Notes: generated from the letters alone by a model not told the origin. 64,000 nt of DNA from Lecanicillium sp. G3 (GCA_037575805.1 JAZHPD010000004.1:434001-498000), one strand, 5' to 3'; shown: positions 13,320-25,666, counted from the stretch's first letter. Numbers and translations are program-made.

Positions 13320-14416
13320 GATGGATGGATCTGTCGAGGTTCCTTACTCGGCTGCTGGTTCCAAATCGTCGTCCGAGATCGCTCCCTAGCTTCGCGCTGA
13401 TGCCTAGAGCGAGTGAATGCTGGCCCGGTGCTTGCGTCGTTGGCCGGAAAATCCTGTTCGGCTCGAGTCGGTTGGCTAACTTGCAATCCAGATATATCGC
13501 GATGTGAAAATATATATCAATGGAAACCCAAGGTAGTTCCGTTTGCTGGGCGATGCGTGGTGATGGTCTCTGCAAAGGCTTTTGGTTCAGCAGGTGCCTA
13601 GGCCCAATGGATCGCGTGGCTGCTTTTACGTCAAAAAGGCACTGCACAATTGCACCAGCCAAGTTGTTTCTGTGTAGACTCGTATCTGCGCAGCAATCAA
13701 CGTGCGGAGCTCTCGGTCGATGGATCGCGGGAAGGATAGCTCCTGCCGTTGACTTGTGCTGGGTGGTATGCACTGGAGAGAGTTGCTCGGCACCTAGCAG
13801 AGTTTGGGCTTTCTATGGTGGCTCCATTAGTCATCCCAGCACACTCGCCACTCGCCACTCGCTGAGCTTTAGCGGACTGACTGCGCTAAAGCTGAGACAC
13901 TGCCCTGTAAATCGCAGCCACCGGCGCTAATAGGCTACACAGGTATCAATGTTGTAGGTGTTACATATTGACTGATTGATAATCTTACTCACCATGTTAC
14001 TTGCTGGCTTCACAAGCTTAGATAGGCATTTCGTGTGCAGTGGTTATTTTTTTCGGTGGGGGGAGGTTTTGTGAATCACATAATTGACACATCATTCGTT
14101 CAAGGTCCAAAGGAGATCAAGCCAACTCGGTCGTTTTTCAAAAAACCAAATACACAATTTGTTGCAAAGTAATTATCCTGGATCTTAGAACCTATTATAT
14201 TGTACCAAACAAGACCATCCCTGAGGTATCATTCTGTCGTTGCATTTCGCCTTAGACTATCCTATGCGTTCATTCATCGTGGAGAAGCGCTTTCGAACCA
14301 CGTGCAGAAGGGCAGACAACAACTCCCCAACGCCGTTGAAAAAGATAAACCCACGAGACTATTGTCTGTGAAAAGGGAAATGCATACCTACCATTGTGGC
14401 TTTAAGAGCCCTATGC
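13320..14416. other. Intergenic: TOA1 promoter and CDC20 3' side
   Basis: About 1.1 kb between two minus-strand genes. It should carry the TOA1 promoter at its left and the CDC20 3' UTR at its right. A CACTCGC triplet repeat (about 13843-13863) and a 10-bp hairpin (13865-13893) sit in the middle. No coding exon seen. Confidence 0.55.
13865..13893. repeat. 10-bp stem hairpin upstream of TOA1
   Basis: AGCTTTAGCG at 13865-13874 and its reverse complement CGCTAAAGCT at 13884-13893 flank a 9-nt loop. It lies about 550 bp upstream of the TOA1 start. A palindromic binding site is as likely as an RNA structure. Confidence 0.5.
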
Positions 14417-16228
14417 CTATCGGATGGTCATAGACTTGGCCATCTCGGCCTTGCTAGACGAGCCAGAGGCTCCGATGCCGGCCGAGGAGCCAGCCTTCTT
14501 CTCAAAGATCTTCCAGAACTTCAAGCTCTCGTCAGCAGCCGCCGTGGCGAGCATCTGGCCATCGGGGCTGAGGCAGCTGTGAAGAACACGACTCTCGTGG
14601 GCCGGGATCTCGACGTTGCGGACGAGGGTGGGGTAGCTCCAAACACTCAGAGAGTTATCGGGGAAGCCAGACGAGCTAACAATCTCACGGTAGTGAGGGC
14701 TCCAGCGGAGCGACGTCACCTGAGAGCCAGTGTCGATGCTGTTGACGCGAGCGCCAGATGTCGAGTTCCAGAAGTGAATGTGACGGTCGTAGGAGCCACC
14801 GCCGGTGGCAAGGAGGTTCATGTTCCAAGGGCACCAGGCAAGGGCCTTGACGGCGGCCTTGTGGTTGGTCTTAGTGAACTTGGGAACGGACAGCGAGCGA
14901 GCGTCCCAGATGGAAACGAGGTTGTCGTTGCCGCCAGTGGCAAGCTGGGCACCATCGGAGCGCCACTCGAGACCACATACCTCTGAGGTGTGGGAAACTA
15001 GCTCAGCAACCTTATGCTCGGCAACGCGCACATCGTGGTTGAAGACGAGGCCGCTTCGGGCACCGGTTGATAGAAGGTGCTTGCTCCAGCCCATGACACC
15101 GACACGGGTATCGTGGCCGAACATGCTACGGATTTTTTGTCCCTCAGAGACATCCCAAATCTGCACCTCACCCGTTCCAAGACCGACGCCGACGTAGGCA
15201 CCGTCGTCAGACCACTTGACGCTGCTGACATATGTGTCTGGGCTGGTCTCGAGCAAGCAGTTAACATTACCCTCATCAGCCGACCACACATAGACGTTTC
15301 GTTCAAGTCCAATAGCGACCTGGTTACCAGAGCTCCAGTCGAGCAGGTTCAGGTAGTAGTCGTCAATCAGGCCAGGGGCGTCGAGAACACGCTCGGGGGC
15401 GGTAGCGATCCGGCGGCGAATCTGAGCGGAGCTGACGCCCGCAGGCTTCAGAGGTCTGTTGTATTGTTGGCGAAGGTCAATGGGCTTGGAAGACTCAGGA
15501 GGAGCAGGCTTGAACTCCAGGATGCGAGTGTTGAGCTTGACCCCACAAGCGTCTGCCAGAGAATCTTGGTAGGCAACTGTGTTTGGCGAAGGCTTTGTGT
15601 AAGTGTCGGCCTCGTCGCCGTTGATGTCGAGTCTCTCGAAAGCGGCAACGGCGTCATCAGCTGCCGAGGCGAGGGCAGATGAGCCTTCGCTGCTCGACTT
15701 AGGTCGTTGTCTTTCGGAAAGATTGAGCTTGCTGGAGCCGGCGTTGGCAATGGCAGAGCTGGAACTGCGGTTGGGGATAAAACGGTCACCAGCGTAGTTG
15801 ATGGTGGTCTTGTTGGACTTTTGACGGAGAGAGCCCTTCTTGGACTTGGCACTGGAAGGAGTCTTTGCAGCACCAGTGCCCGTCAGAGTAAAATCAGAGA
15901 CACCGAGCTCAAAAGCTTTGCGAGGAGTCTGGGCACCAAGAGCAATGTTGGACTTGGGAGACCCACGGGTCGAGGCCATGGAGACCGACCGGGAGAGATG
16001 TGACATTAGGTTGCCACCGTAGGTAGACTTGGAACCCTTGGAGCCGCGGCAGTCTTTATTTCCCGATCCATCGGGGGTGCATGGCGAGGAGTTGAGGTTC
16101 ACGGGAACTGTGGTTGTCGTAGACTGCTGGCGAGGGGACGGTGTAAGTGGCATGCGTCCTCCCGCAGTGCGAGAAGAGAACAGCCCCTTGTGGGACTTGA
16201 TTGGTGTCGATACCGCGGCGGTCGACAT
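14417..16228 (-). CDS. CDC20: Cdc20/Fizzy (Slp1) APC/C activator, WD40 protein
   Basis: Single-exon gene of 603 aa. Cdc20 brings substrates such as securin and mitotic cyclins to the anaphase-promoting complex and is the target of the spindle checkpoint. The N-terminal third is disordered and Ser/Thr/Lys-rich. The C-box is GDRFIPNR (residues 147-154), the form expected of Cdc20 rather than Cdh1. The fungal Cdc20 segments ILEFKPAPPES (about 236) and LLDWSSGNQVAIGLERNVYVW (about 295) lead into a seven-bladed WD40 propeller with repeated SIWD/HFWN/KFWK blade ends. The protein ends MTIR, the Ile-Arg tail that docks on the APC/C. Length is normal for filamentous fungi. I see no intron. Paralogue Cdh1 is the alternative, but the C-box context favours Cdc20. 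Confidence 0.9.
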   Translation of the reverse strand: MSTAAVSTPIKSHKGLFSSRTAGGRMPLTPSPRQQSTTTTVPVNLNSSPCTPDGSGNKDCRGSKGSKSTYGGNLMSHLSRSVSMASTRGSPKSNIALGAQTPRKAFELGVSDFTLTGTGAAKTPSSAKSKKGSLRQKSNKTTINYAGDRFIPNRSSSSAIANAGSSKLNLSERQRPKSSSEGSSALASAADDAVAAFERLDINGDEADTYTKPSPNTVAYQDSLADACGVKLNTRILEFKPAPPESSKPIDLRQQYNRPLKPAGVSSAQIRRRIATAPERVLDAPGLIDDYYLNLLDWSSGNQVAIGLERNVYVWSADEGNVNCLLETSPDTYVSSVKWSDDGAYVGVGLGTGEVQIWDVSEGQKIRSMFGHDTRVGVMGWSKHLLSTGARSGLVFNHDVRVAEHKVAELVSHTSEVCGLEWRSDGAQLATGGNDNLVSIWDARSLSVPKFTKTNHKAAVKALAWCPWNMNLLATGGGSYDRHIHFWNSTSGARVNSIDTGSQVTSLRWSPHYREIVSSSGFPDNSLSVWSYPTLVRNVEIPAHESRVLHSCLSPDGQMLATAAADESLKFWKIFEKKAGSSAGIGASGSSSKAEMAKSMTIR

Positions 16229-17173
16229 TGTGTAATCGATTGGGGATATTTTTTTTTCTTCTTTTTTTTATTTTTATCGAGGGATTAATGAGTCGAACTG
16301 CGAGGCAGGAGTTTCAATGTAGAAGACGTAGGATGCGTATAGTGCGAATCGAACATCGACGAGAATCAAACAAGCTCCAAGAGGCTCTAATTAAAGATTC
16401 CTGGTCTGCTGGCACTTTTCCAAGAGAAAGTGATGGCTTGCGAAATGCAAAACGAAGTTGCCGAGATTAACAAGGCCAGGCGGTCGAAGTCGTCAAACGG
16501 AGGAAGCAGCGTCAAACGTAACGATTTTTTCTGAGGGTTTCGGTGTTTTTCTGAAAACGCAGAGATGTAGAAGTAAGCAACTAAGCTATAATAGCTTTAA
16601 ACTGAACGTGCAAAGGATATAGATTGGTGATCTCGGTATGAGGGTGATAATGGTGGAATGGTATCTGGCGCAGAAGCTGTCAGTTCACGGTGACCTTTTA
16701 TTTACTTTGAGCCCCACCATGCCTCTGTCCAGGCAACGCACCCAGGCCCCTGCCATGGTGGCGCAACAACCAGGAACAAAGTTAGTCCGATACTGCGCCC
16801 GTGTCTCATCCGGGGGTTTGTTTCCGGCTAGTCCGAACGTGGCTGAAAGTGGGGGCATCGACATAGAACCCCCCTGCAGATGTCCAACTTGGTGCCGGCT
16901 GTCAGTGGAGCTACGTAATTTTTGCCAACCGTCCACTCTGACCGACCACGCCTGCCTATCACCGGCGCTTCCAGTGCAGCACAGCTTGGTCGCCGTTTGC
17001 CATCCCGGTAGCAGCAGACAGACACTGACCATATATCATCATCATCATCGCCTGGCACGCGACCGCTCACAGAGCACTCGGTTATAAAGTAGCCACGCCA
17101 CCGCGTTTCAGAATCCACGCAAGCCCTCCTGGTATCTTGACATGGGAAGATAGTGGTCCTCGAGTCCGTTGTC
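16229..17173. other. Divergent promoter, CDC20 / kelch-BTB gene
   Basis: About 945 bp between head-to-head genes, so it must serve both. A T-rich tract (16250-16275) lies just upstream of CDC20. A TATAAA lies at 17083-17088. No coding exon seen. Confidence 0.6.
17083..17088 (+). promoter_or_regulatory. TATA-like element
   Basis: TATAAA about 86 nt upstream of the kelch-BTB start codon, in a suitable position for a core promoter. Based on motif and spacing only. Confidence 0.35.
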
Positions 17174-19550
17174 ATGGCGCAACCGTCTACCCCGGCCACC
17201 CAGACGCTGAACTCCATCTTCGGTGCTGGCAGCAGCCTCTCGCAACCTGACGCCACCAGTCAGCAGTCCTCGGCAGCACCGTCCGTCATGGCAGCCTCAA
17301 CTCCTCCGTCGGCTGCTCCCGATGGCAACAATACCTACATCATGCCTAATTCTCCCGCCAAGGCACGGCCGTCTGTCGACGGTTACCGCCCCAAGGTTAC
17401 TCGGACACTTGGCCAGCGTCCGGCCTGCCTGGTCAACGCCTCGGTCACGTACTGTGGCAACAATGAGATTTACGCTTTTGGTGGATTCGATCAATATACC
17501 GACGAGGTGTATAACCATGTGCTACGACTCGACCTCGTCAGCCACCAATGGAGCCTGGTAGACAATTACGGTGACATCCCAGGCGTGCGCATGGGTATGG
17601 CGTTCCACCACACCAAGCTCGATTATTTCTTGACAAGTCTAACAGCTGTATAGGACACACCGCGACTCTCTACCAGGGCGACAAGCTGCTCGTTTTTGGC
17701 GGCGAAAACGAACACCGAACCTATCTCTCCGATCTCATCATCTTCGACCTTAAAACTGCACACTGGACGCAGCCAGCTGTTTCCGGTCCGATCCCAAAAG
17801 GCAGAGCTCGACATGCCGCAACTCTGCACGAAGATAAACTATTTATTATTGGCGGAATCACTGGAACTAACAACTACGTCCTGGACGATATTTGCTATCT
17901 CGACTTGAAGACTTTCACGTGGTCCAAAACATGGCGTTTCATTGGCCGCTTCGACCACTCTGCCTACATCTGGGGAGATCGTCTTTGGGTTTTTGGCGGA
18001 TTGAGTGAGGACATGGACAAGGTCAGCGACATGTGGTGGCTCGATCTCAAAGGTGTTCCCGAGTTTGACTCGCGACCTCAGATCGGTGTCTATGACCGAC
18101 AATCGAGCAACAGTCGTACCGATTCTCCTCGACCTCCATACACCATGGGAAGCAGTCCGGCGGTGGGAACTACGGGATATGCTGCCAACTCGCGAACGGC
18201 CCAGGTCAATCCTCCCTCAGTGCAGCTTAAGGCATATGCTCCCATGGCCCCTGGCGCGATATCAGCACTCAAGTTTACATCGGGCGCCAATAGCCCGTCG
18301 CAGGGCTCAGGAATTCATTTCCACGTTTACTCGTCCGGCACGCTCCTCGACTTTGTCTCGCCAGCTGCTACAATCACACATCGAGAATGTTCGCTGTCTG
18401 CTCTGGACTTGACAACCCTACGGTGGCAGAAGCTTGCCGATGGGCATGAGATGTTCAAATCGGGCTACCGATGGCACTATTGCACAATGAATGAAGATGG
18501 CACAAAAGCCTGGTTGCTGGGCTGCCCTCTCGATCCTGTTGGACCAGAATTCGGACCGGGGGGCTACGAGCTATATCTTAGGTGAGGATCTTCTCATACA
18601 TACCAGAACAGCCGAAACTAACCAAACGCAGTGATGTTATGGAAGTTGACCTTCGCCGATACGGATTACTCGGCAACAGTTTGGCCCCAGAGCCTAGCAT
18701 CGAGAGCCGCCCTTCAGCTTTGATTCGACCGCTTGATCAACCGTCTCAAGGCCTTGGTGCTGACCTGGCCAAACTATTTGACAAGCCTCCTGAATCCGGA
18801 AGCGGCACCGACTTTGTTGTTACTGCACTTGCCGACGGTGCTGAGGATGACGACATGCTGAGCTCTGGCCTCATCCGCAACACGGATAACTCTACGCAAA
18901 ATTGGCTTGCTCCGGACGTTACTACATCAAAGCCCATCCACGTCCACAAGCTAATTCTCCAGGCCCGCTGGGCGCACTTTGCACGCTTATACAACGCCCA
19001 AATGGCAGAATTTCATACCAAAAAGATGCACATTCCCGAGCCATACCCTGTCGTACGGGCATTCCTCTTATACCTGTACACGGACAGCATCCATGGTACC
19101 ATTGAAGCGGGCAGCGACTCTGTCACCAGTATCAATGAAGTGACAGGTCTGCTTGTCATGTCCAACATTTACGGCATCCCTCACCTGCGACTGCTCTGCG
19201 TCAACCGTCTGGCCAAGGAGCTCGACGTCGAGAGCGCATGTCTGATCTGGTATTCGGCCGGCCTGGCGGATGAGGAGTGGCTGCGCAAGCGCGCTGCGGG
19301 CCTGTGCATGACGCACTGGGGCCGCATCGTCCGCACGCAGGGCTTCCTGCAGCTACCACGCAGGGCGCTCGTCGAGCTCTCGCAGGAGATTGACATGGAA
19401 GGTCGCGTGGTCGCGGGCGAGGAGCTCGAATGGGGCAGCATGGGCGGTGGTGCAGGCGGGCCGTACGGCGACGAGCGCAAGGGCAGCATCGGCAGCAACC
19501 AGCTTGCCGAGTCGGAAGTGGACGAGGATGACGGCATGGAAATGAGCTGA
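17174..19550 (+). CDS. Kelch-repeat protein with C-terminal BTB domain
   Basis: Exons 17174-17594, 17654-18581 and 18632-19550 give 755 aa; introns are 59 and 50 nt, and phase is kept. The start MAQPSTPATQTL is preferred over an in-frame ATG at 17153 because of its better context. Residues about 85-330 hold kelch blades, with segments such as NEIYAFGGFD, KLLVFGGENEH, KLFIIGG and RLWVFGG. Residues about 515-650 contain a BTB/POZ-like fold (HVHKLILQARWAHFARL, then FLLYLYTDSI) and a helical tail. Kelch plus BTB suggests a substrate adaptor for a Cul3 ligase or a scaffold. The architecture recalls fission yeast Ral2, linked to Ras1 signalling, and animal LZTR1, but I cannot prove orthology. Function is inferred. 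Confidence 0.85.
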
Positions 19551-21283
19551 GTGCGCACATCCACGGGGCTTCATCATATTCGTATTCGCTGCTCGGCCTC
19601 CCGCGCCGCCGCCATCGCCAATGGGCTGGCGCGGAGGCACCAAGCACTTTTGCGCGATCGCCAGCGCGCGCAGGCTGCACGAGCCTGACCCAGACACACA
19701 TTGTTATTTGCCGACTACAACGCATTTTTACTATTTCGAGGAAAGGGTTTTCATTGTTTTCGCTTTATTGGCCTTGTCTAGTCTCCCCCCCTTCCCCTTT
19801 TTTTTTTTTTTTTGCATTAAAAACCATGGTTTTGGCGTTTGGCTATCCATCCATCACATTGCAAGCTCACGCTCTTTCGGTATCTTCATTTTCTTTTGCT
19901 TATGATAGTGATATAAATAGAAACGCAAGTTACTCTTATCACATTGCCGATCACTCGTTATGAAGTCACAATGAAGCCTACACACGCACACTAGTACACG
20001 TCGCTTTGTTAACAGGTGAAAGAAAATTGATATTGTAATAAAAAAAAGCCAACTCACTGCCCCCTTTTCTTTTATGTAACCATTCTCCGTACTGAAGCAA
20101 AAATAACCAACGAACCAACAAAACAACAACAAAGAAAAAAGACAAATAGGAAGAATCAAAAGAGTATAAAAAAGAAAACCAAAGCAAAAAGAAAAAAAAA
20201 AAAGCATAAAAAAGAAGTCCCAAAAGCGAAAAGCCAAGCCTCAAGGGGGAAACGCAGCTAATGTCCAACAAACCAAAATCTTCTCTATTGTTCCATACAC
20301 AGAAAAGCAGAGACCAGAGGGAAAAAAAGGGTCAAAACAGGTATACTATATAGTTCGCCACACAGAAAGTTTCGGACGCTCGCTTTCCTGCACTAATATG
20401 CTGGATGCGTTGAGTACCAGTCCTCCCAGACCGCGATGATGACTTCGGACCGCATTGCCTATGGGGGTAATAATCGCGTCAATCGCCGCCGTCCGCACCC
20501 TCCAAAGTTCAAGCCGGAGGCTTTTGGTGCGCTGGGCATTAAACCAGGCTCTTTGCGTGGGACAGGCGCTCGTATTCTTTCTGCCACCGCTCTGATTTGG
20601 ATAACCAAAAGTGAGATAAGAAATTAAGAGTAATAGAAGAAGAGGCAGTCGAGTAGAGTCGGGTCGATCGTGAGCTGCAACCCACGCGTCGCAAGAATGG
20701 CTCCTGAGTTTGGGAGATTCGCGTGCCATCACCTTCCACAAGGAGGCAAGTCGATTGACATGGACACACGCCGAGTTTCATCCTCGAAGGATTGAGGCTT
20801 CATTGTGTCCACGGCACTCGAGAGTGGGGGGACTGCTGATCATCGCCTTGAACGCGGTGGAAGGATCGACACGAACCAATCTGGCCTTTTGGGAATCGTG
20901 AGAAATTAAGTAAAAAAGAAAAAAAAAGAGAACCTTTTCAGTTTTTGGATCCTGCCGATCTATGACAAGCCGTGTGCTGCGCGGTGCCGCTGTAAAAGGG
21001 AGCCAAAGCCAAGAAACGCCGTTGCAATGAACCGTGAACCAAGAAAGACGATAGACTGCCGTGAAATAACTTTTATAGACCAAGATGACAGACCGAGCAC
21101 GTTGATGCTGGCCGTTCGGGGCCTGCCCCCAGAATATGTTCTGACCAGCCTGGCCGTCAACGGTTGGGCTAGGTCAGGATTGCAGAAGTTTTGCAGCTTT
21201 GTACAGAAGAGTATGCACGTGGCCAGCATGCATTCTTTCAGAGGTGGCATCTCAGGCACCGCATGGGATGCCGATCAGCTTTC
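19551..21283. other. Intergenic between convergent genes
   Basis: About 1.7 kb between the 3' ends of the kelch-BTB gene (+) and the SFP1-like gene (-). It has a 16-nt T run (19798-19813) and A-rich sequence with homopurine runs (20040-20330). This is consistent with two 3' UTRs. No coding exon seen. Confidence 0.55.
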
Positions 21284-24100
21284 TCATTGGGGGGCGACAT
21301 CCTCGGTGATTCCAGGCAAGCTCAGTCCAGCAGCCATAGCCTGCATCTTGAACTCTGGATTGCATGGTAGGGAATGGGCCTTGTGCTGTGCGGAGGTTAG
21401 GGACTGGCTGCAATAAGACGGACAGTGGACTTAAAGGACGACTTACGTATTTGAGACCGTTGAGGTTCTTGTATCGCTTGCCGCAGGTCTCGCAGTTGAA
21501 TGGCTTCTCCTTCTCCATGCCAAGCGTCCCCGGATAGGGAGCACTGGTCTCCGGGTTAACGATTGAGAAAGTGCCGTCTCCGTTCTCATGCAGCTGCTGG
21601 GTCTGGTGACCGTGGGCTTTGTGGTATCTGACAGAGTCGTTAGCATGGGGATGATCATGTTAATACGCGAAGACAACATACTTCAACCCGTTTTGATTCT
21701 TGTACGCCTTTTCGCAACCAATAACAGGGCACTTGAAAGGCTTGTGCTCCTCGGGCATCATCATGCTTTGCAGACGCTGAAGTAGCATCTTATTTGTCTC
21801 AGGGTCGGCGAACTGGCCTTGGGTAAGTCCAAGCTGGGCCAACTGGGCCTGGATCGTCCGGTTGCCGGGCGGGAAGGCGCCGTTGGGGCTGAAGAGATGC
21901 TTGCCAGGGTCGTTGATGCAGAAGTTGGAGTCTTCGTCCTCGCCGTTGAATTCCATATCGCTAAGAGCATTGCCGTTGCCGCCCATGGGCATGCCGGGCA
22001 GGTCACCCTCCATTTCGTCCATGTCCGACATCTGGCCACCCTGCGACAGCTGCTGCTGCTGCTGGGTGGTAAGTGTAGGGGTATTGACAGAGGAAACGGT
22101 AGGGTTATTTTGCAGACCAAAGCTGGCCACGGCCGGCGTGGTGGGCTGAGAAGTACGAAGGGCCTGAGGAAAACCAGAATTGGACATGTCGAGTTGAGGT
22201 CTCTGCTGCTGGCCAAACATCTGCCGAGTATGGGTCATTCGGGAACTGTCGTCAAGCTCCATGGTGCCGACGGCGTCATCCATTTCCATGTCAGCGACAG
22301 CGTCCATGTCGTCGTTGAGGTTGGCATTGAGCGCATTCATCTGCACGCCGTCGAGGCCGCCCTGGGGAGAGCCAAGCTGGCCCGGCTGTTGGCCAAGGCC
22401 CTGCATGTTGCCCTGACCGGGAGTCGGGGTTGTCCTGGAACTGGACATTTGCGAGTTACCAGGCATGCCCATCTGGGCGCCGAACTGGCCAAAGGCATTG
22501 TTGCGTGCGGTATTAGGGCTTGGCTGGGTGTGTGCCTCTTCGTAGTGTTGAAGCAGATCGTGCAGGTTGGGAAGGGTCTTGCCGCAGCATGTGAAGTCTC
22601 GCATGAAGTTGGCCTCGAGCTTTGGCAGGTAGGACGAGGAGTGGAAAGAAGACGAGGGTTGAGCACCAGCGGCGCCAAATGCAGGGGATGTGCCTTGCAT
22701 CATGATGCTGTACGTGAAGAATAATTAGTAAGGTCGTGGCACAATGCGCGGGTCGAGGCACCCGAAGAAGGGGACCCCCGCAGCCCAGAAAAAAAAGTGA
22801 CGATGGCGCCCGACGCCGGCAGCGCAGCACGAGTCGCAGGCGCATGCCGAGAGGCAGCATGCAGTCGCGAAGCGTGTCGCAAAGGCAAGCAGCAAGAAAG
22901 GCCGGGGACGAGGGCTGCAGCGGCGGGCAGGGGCATCGTGACTTGTTGTCGGGCGTCGGGGAGACAGGGACGGTGGGTGTTGGGTGAGGGGCATTTTACT
23001 TACTCATCGCGGACAAAGCTGCCAAAAGACATGCCGCCCCAGCTCATACCGCCAACGAGGCTGCCGGCGAGGGACTCCCTGCGATTGCGGTTGACGCTAT
23101 CGCGGTTCTGGTTGTTGACGGAGATGGGTTTTGGGCCAGTACTCACAAAGGAGTCCTGCCGTGAGCGGCCCATGGGACCGGTAGTCATCTCGTCGTCGGA
23201 GTCGCAAACGACGGAATCAGCGTGGGTGTCGCGGCGAAGGGAATCGAGAAGCGCAGCGGAGAGAAGAGAGTCGCGCGCTGAGGAGTGAAAGGAATAATTA
23301 TGTGCGTGCTTGTCGGCGGCGTCGGCGTCGTGGTCGACGAGGTTGTCGTGTTTGTGGTGTTGGGAGGAAGAGTCCGGTGGCGTGGCGGGTTGGGAAGATG
23401 GTGAGAGAGTAAGCGACGTGGAGAGGAGAGAGGCAGGCGAATCGGCCGCCTGAGACGACGATGCGGAATAATAAGCAGCGGCGGCGGGCGCCTGAGTAGG
23501 AGCCTGAGCCTGAGCCTGAGCCTGGGCTTGGGCTTGGGCAAAGGCCTTTGAGTGGGTGGCGGGGGCTGGCTGGGCGCTGAAGAGGGCGCTGAAGGCAGAC
23601 GAGGTACCTGACGAAGTACCGCCAGCAGTCATGCGAGAGGCATAAGCGGAGGTTCCGGTACCTGCAGCGTCCGCGGAGACTGCGTCAGTGGTGGTAGAGG
23701 TACCTGGGGTACTTGCTCCGCTCGTGCCACGGCCTGTGCTGGTGGTGGCTCTGGCTCTGGCTCTGGCTCTGGCGCTGGCGCTGGCGTTGGTGGTGCTCCA
23801 GCCACTGCCAGCCTGCCCGGGCTGCCCTCTGGTTCCAGCTGGCTGGCCGCGGGCGACGACGACGACGCTACCGCCACTTGCACAACCATTGCCGCTACCG
23901 GGTTTGGTCCTGGAACCTCCTCTGGGGCTTCTGGGGCTTCTGGGGCTACTTTCGTTCCCGTCCACTGAAGACGGCCTGGGCGGAGCCAGTCTCCTCTCCG
24001 CGCCCTGCTCACGCTCCTGCTCCTGCTCCTGCTCCTGCTGCGCTCCTCCTGCCGCAGCGCCGGCGCCAGCACCGCCGAACCACTTTAGAGCGCTCTGCAT
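21284..24100 (-). CDS. SFP1: C2H2 zinc-finger transcription factor, Sfp1-like
   Basis: Exons 24100-23004, 22707-21682, 21627-21447 and 21385-21284 give about 801 aa; all junctions are GT-AG and in phase. Yeast Sfp1 activates ribosome-biogenesis and growth genes downstream of TORC1, and fungal relatives act in growth and development. A conserved block GGMSWGGMSFGSFVRDD spans the first junction. It is followed by SSYLPKLEANFMRDF and an atypical finger CCGKTLPNLHDLLQHYEEAH (about 404-427). Two C2H2 fingers lie near the C-terminus, each ending NGLKYHKAH; their introns fall inside the fingers. The N-terminal 365 residues are low complexity, with Glu-Gln, Arg-Ala and Gln-Ala dipeptide runs. The start at 24100 is the least certain part: the frame stays open upstream to 24760, and later Met codons exist. 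Confidence 0.85.
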
Positions 24101-24562
24101 CACCGCTCTGTTGCTGCTGCACTCCCCGTGGAGACAGCCTCGCTGGATCTGGATGTATTTAATGTATTTCGTTTCGGAGGTATAGCAGCTTCTAGTTGGA
24201 TCGGCAGGTGTTTTCAAAGTTCGAGTTGCCGGTCGTAGGATGCTCACTCGGCTGCGAGGCTCGTTTGGTTTGGCTCGTCTTGGGCGCAACCACAACAACA
24301 CACTATCGTCGAGTTCGCTCGCGTTGCTCTCGCCGCGGCTCGTTGCTCTAATGTAATCCAAAGTAAAGAGAGAGCCTCTGCCCCAGACCATGTCGAGGGG
24401 GGGGACAGCGGTAAGAAATACGGTCAGGGTGGAGTGCAAGGAATCAGTTGGCCCAGTCGCCCCCAGACGTGAATCCCTGCACAGGCAATAAGGTAACGAG
24501 ACGGACGACACGACACGGCTGGCGGCCTTTGATGTTATGCTGTGTCCCTGTCGTGCCAAAAG

Positions 24563-24623
24563 GCTTGACGGCTTGACGGCTTGACGGCTTGACGGCTTGA
24601 CGGCTTGACGGCTTGACGGCTTG
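24563..24623. repeat. Tandem 8-bp repeat GCTTGACG
   Basis: Seven full copies of GCTTGACG (24563-24618) plus a partial copy, without mismatches. It lies about 460 bp upstream of the proposed SFP1-like start, in its probable leader or promoter. A perfect array suggests recent slippage and probable length variation between strains. Confidence 0.9.
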
Positions 24624-25104
24624 GCTCGCGATGGCGCCTCTGGCGGGCGACTCGATACCACCACAACAGCCCAGTCTGATATATCTTGCGGGCGTGGGGG
24701 GTGGTCTTGGTTTTGGTATCCGCTCTCCGCTCCTCTCTGCTGCCTCGTCGATGCGCCCACTTCTGCAACTCGCTATGGATGCTCGATGGGGCTCGCTGGT
24801 CCTTTGCTTTCTCGGGATGCTCTTGATGGCCCTGATGTGGTGTGATGAAGGCCCGCTTTGCTTCGATGACCAGCCTGAGACTCCGAGGGGAGAACAGCGC
24901 TGCGCGAGATGGCTTGCAGGGAGTTTCTTGTGTAAGTCGAGTCGGGTGAGTGTGTGACGCGGATGCGCCCTGGTTGGCTATGCTGCTAAGCTATGCAGTC
25001 GGCATGCGAGGGTTTGTGAGGCAACACGGCGGTGAGTCAACAAAGAAGGCGTATTTGATGTAATGCTGGTGGCTTAAGATCTATCGCCGTCGTTCTATCT
25101 GTCT

Positions 25105-25132
25105 TGTGTGTGTGCGTGTGTGTGTGTGTGTG
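25105..25132. repeat. TG microsatellite
   Basis: (TG)n with one C interruption, in the gene-poor stretch. Confidence 0.85.
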
Positions 25133-25604
25133 CGGGCGTCGGGACAAGAGTAAATTGTAGGCAGCAATGCCAGTGGCAACACCGGTGATGATGAGACGAG
25201 GGGATTCAGTCCTACTTGGCGAGGCTCTTGCGACACCCTCCAGGTCCGAAATGATGAGGCATGATTAATAAGGCAACGACGCACCAAACGGTTGCCAGCT
25301 GGCGGCTGCATCGGCGTTGTTGTCTGTTTGTGATATCTACAGAGGTACGTACTTGCAGCGTGCAGCTGCAGCCAGCTGGCAAAGCAGAGCGCAGGAAACG
25401 CATCGCAGTCATCCCGTCGTTCATCGGCCACTTGTCCGTTTGCCATGTAGAGCCCTCTTCTCTCTTCCTTCATGCACAATATATTCATCTCACATTAGCC
25501 TCGACGCTCTTGAATCACCAGGTAAGCATCGCGCAGGCTATCTGGCTTGTTTCATGCTTCCAGCACCCGCGGCCCCCCCTTTCCTGTTGACTCATTCCTC
25601 CAGG

Positions 25605-25666
25605 CACACACACAAACACACCTTCGCGCACCACACTTACACTCATACGCACACGCAAACACACAT
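25605..25666. repeat. Interrupted CA-rich repeat
   Basis: Repeated CACA units with several interruptions, about 500 bp from the TG array at 25105 and of opposite polarity. No gene overlaps it. Confidence 0.65.
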
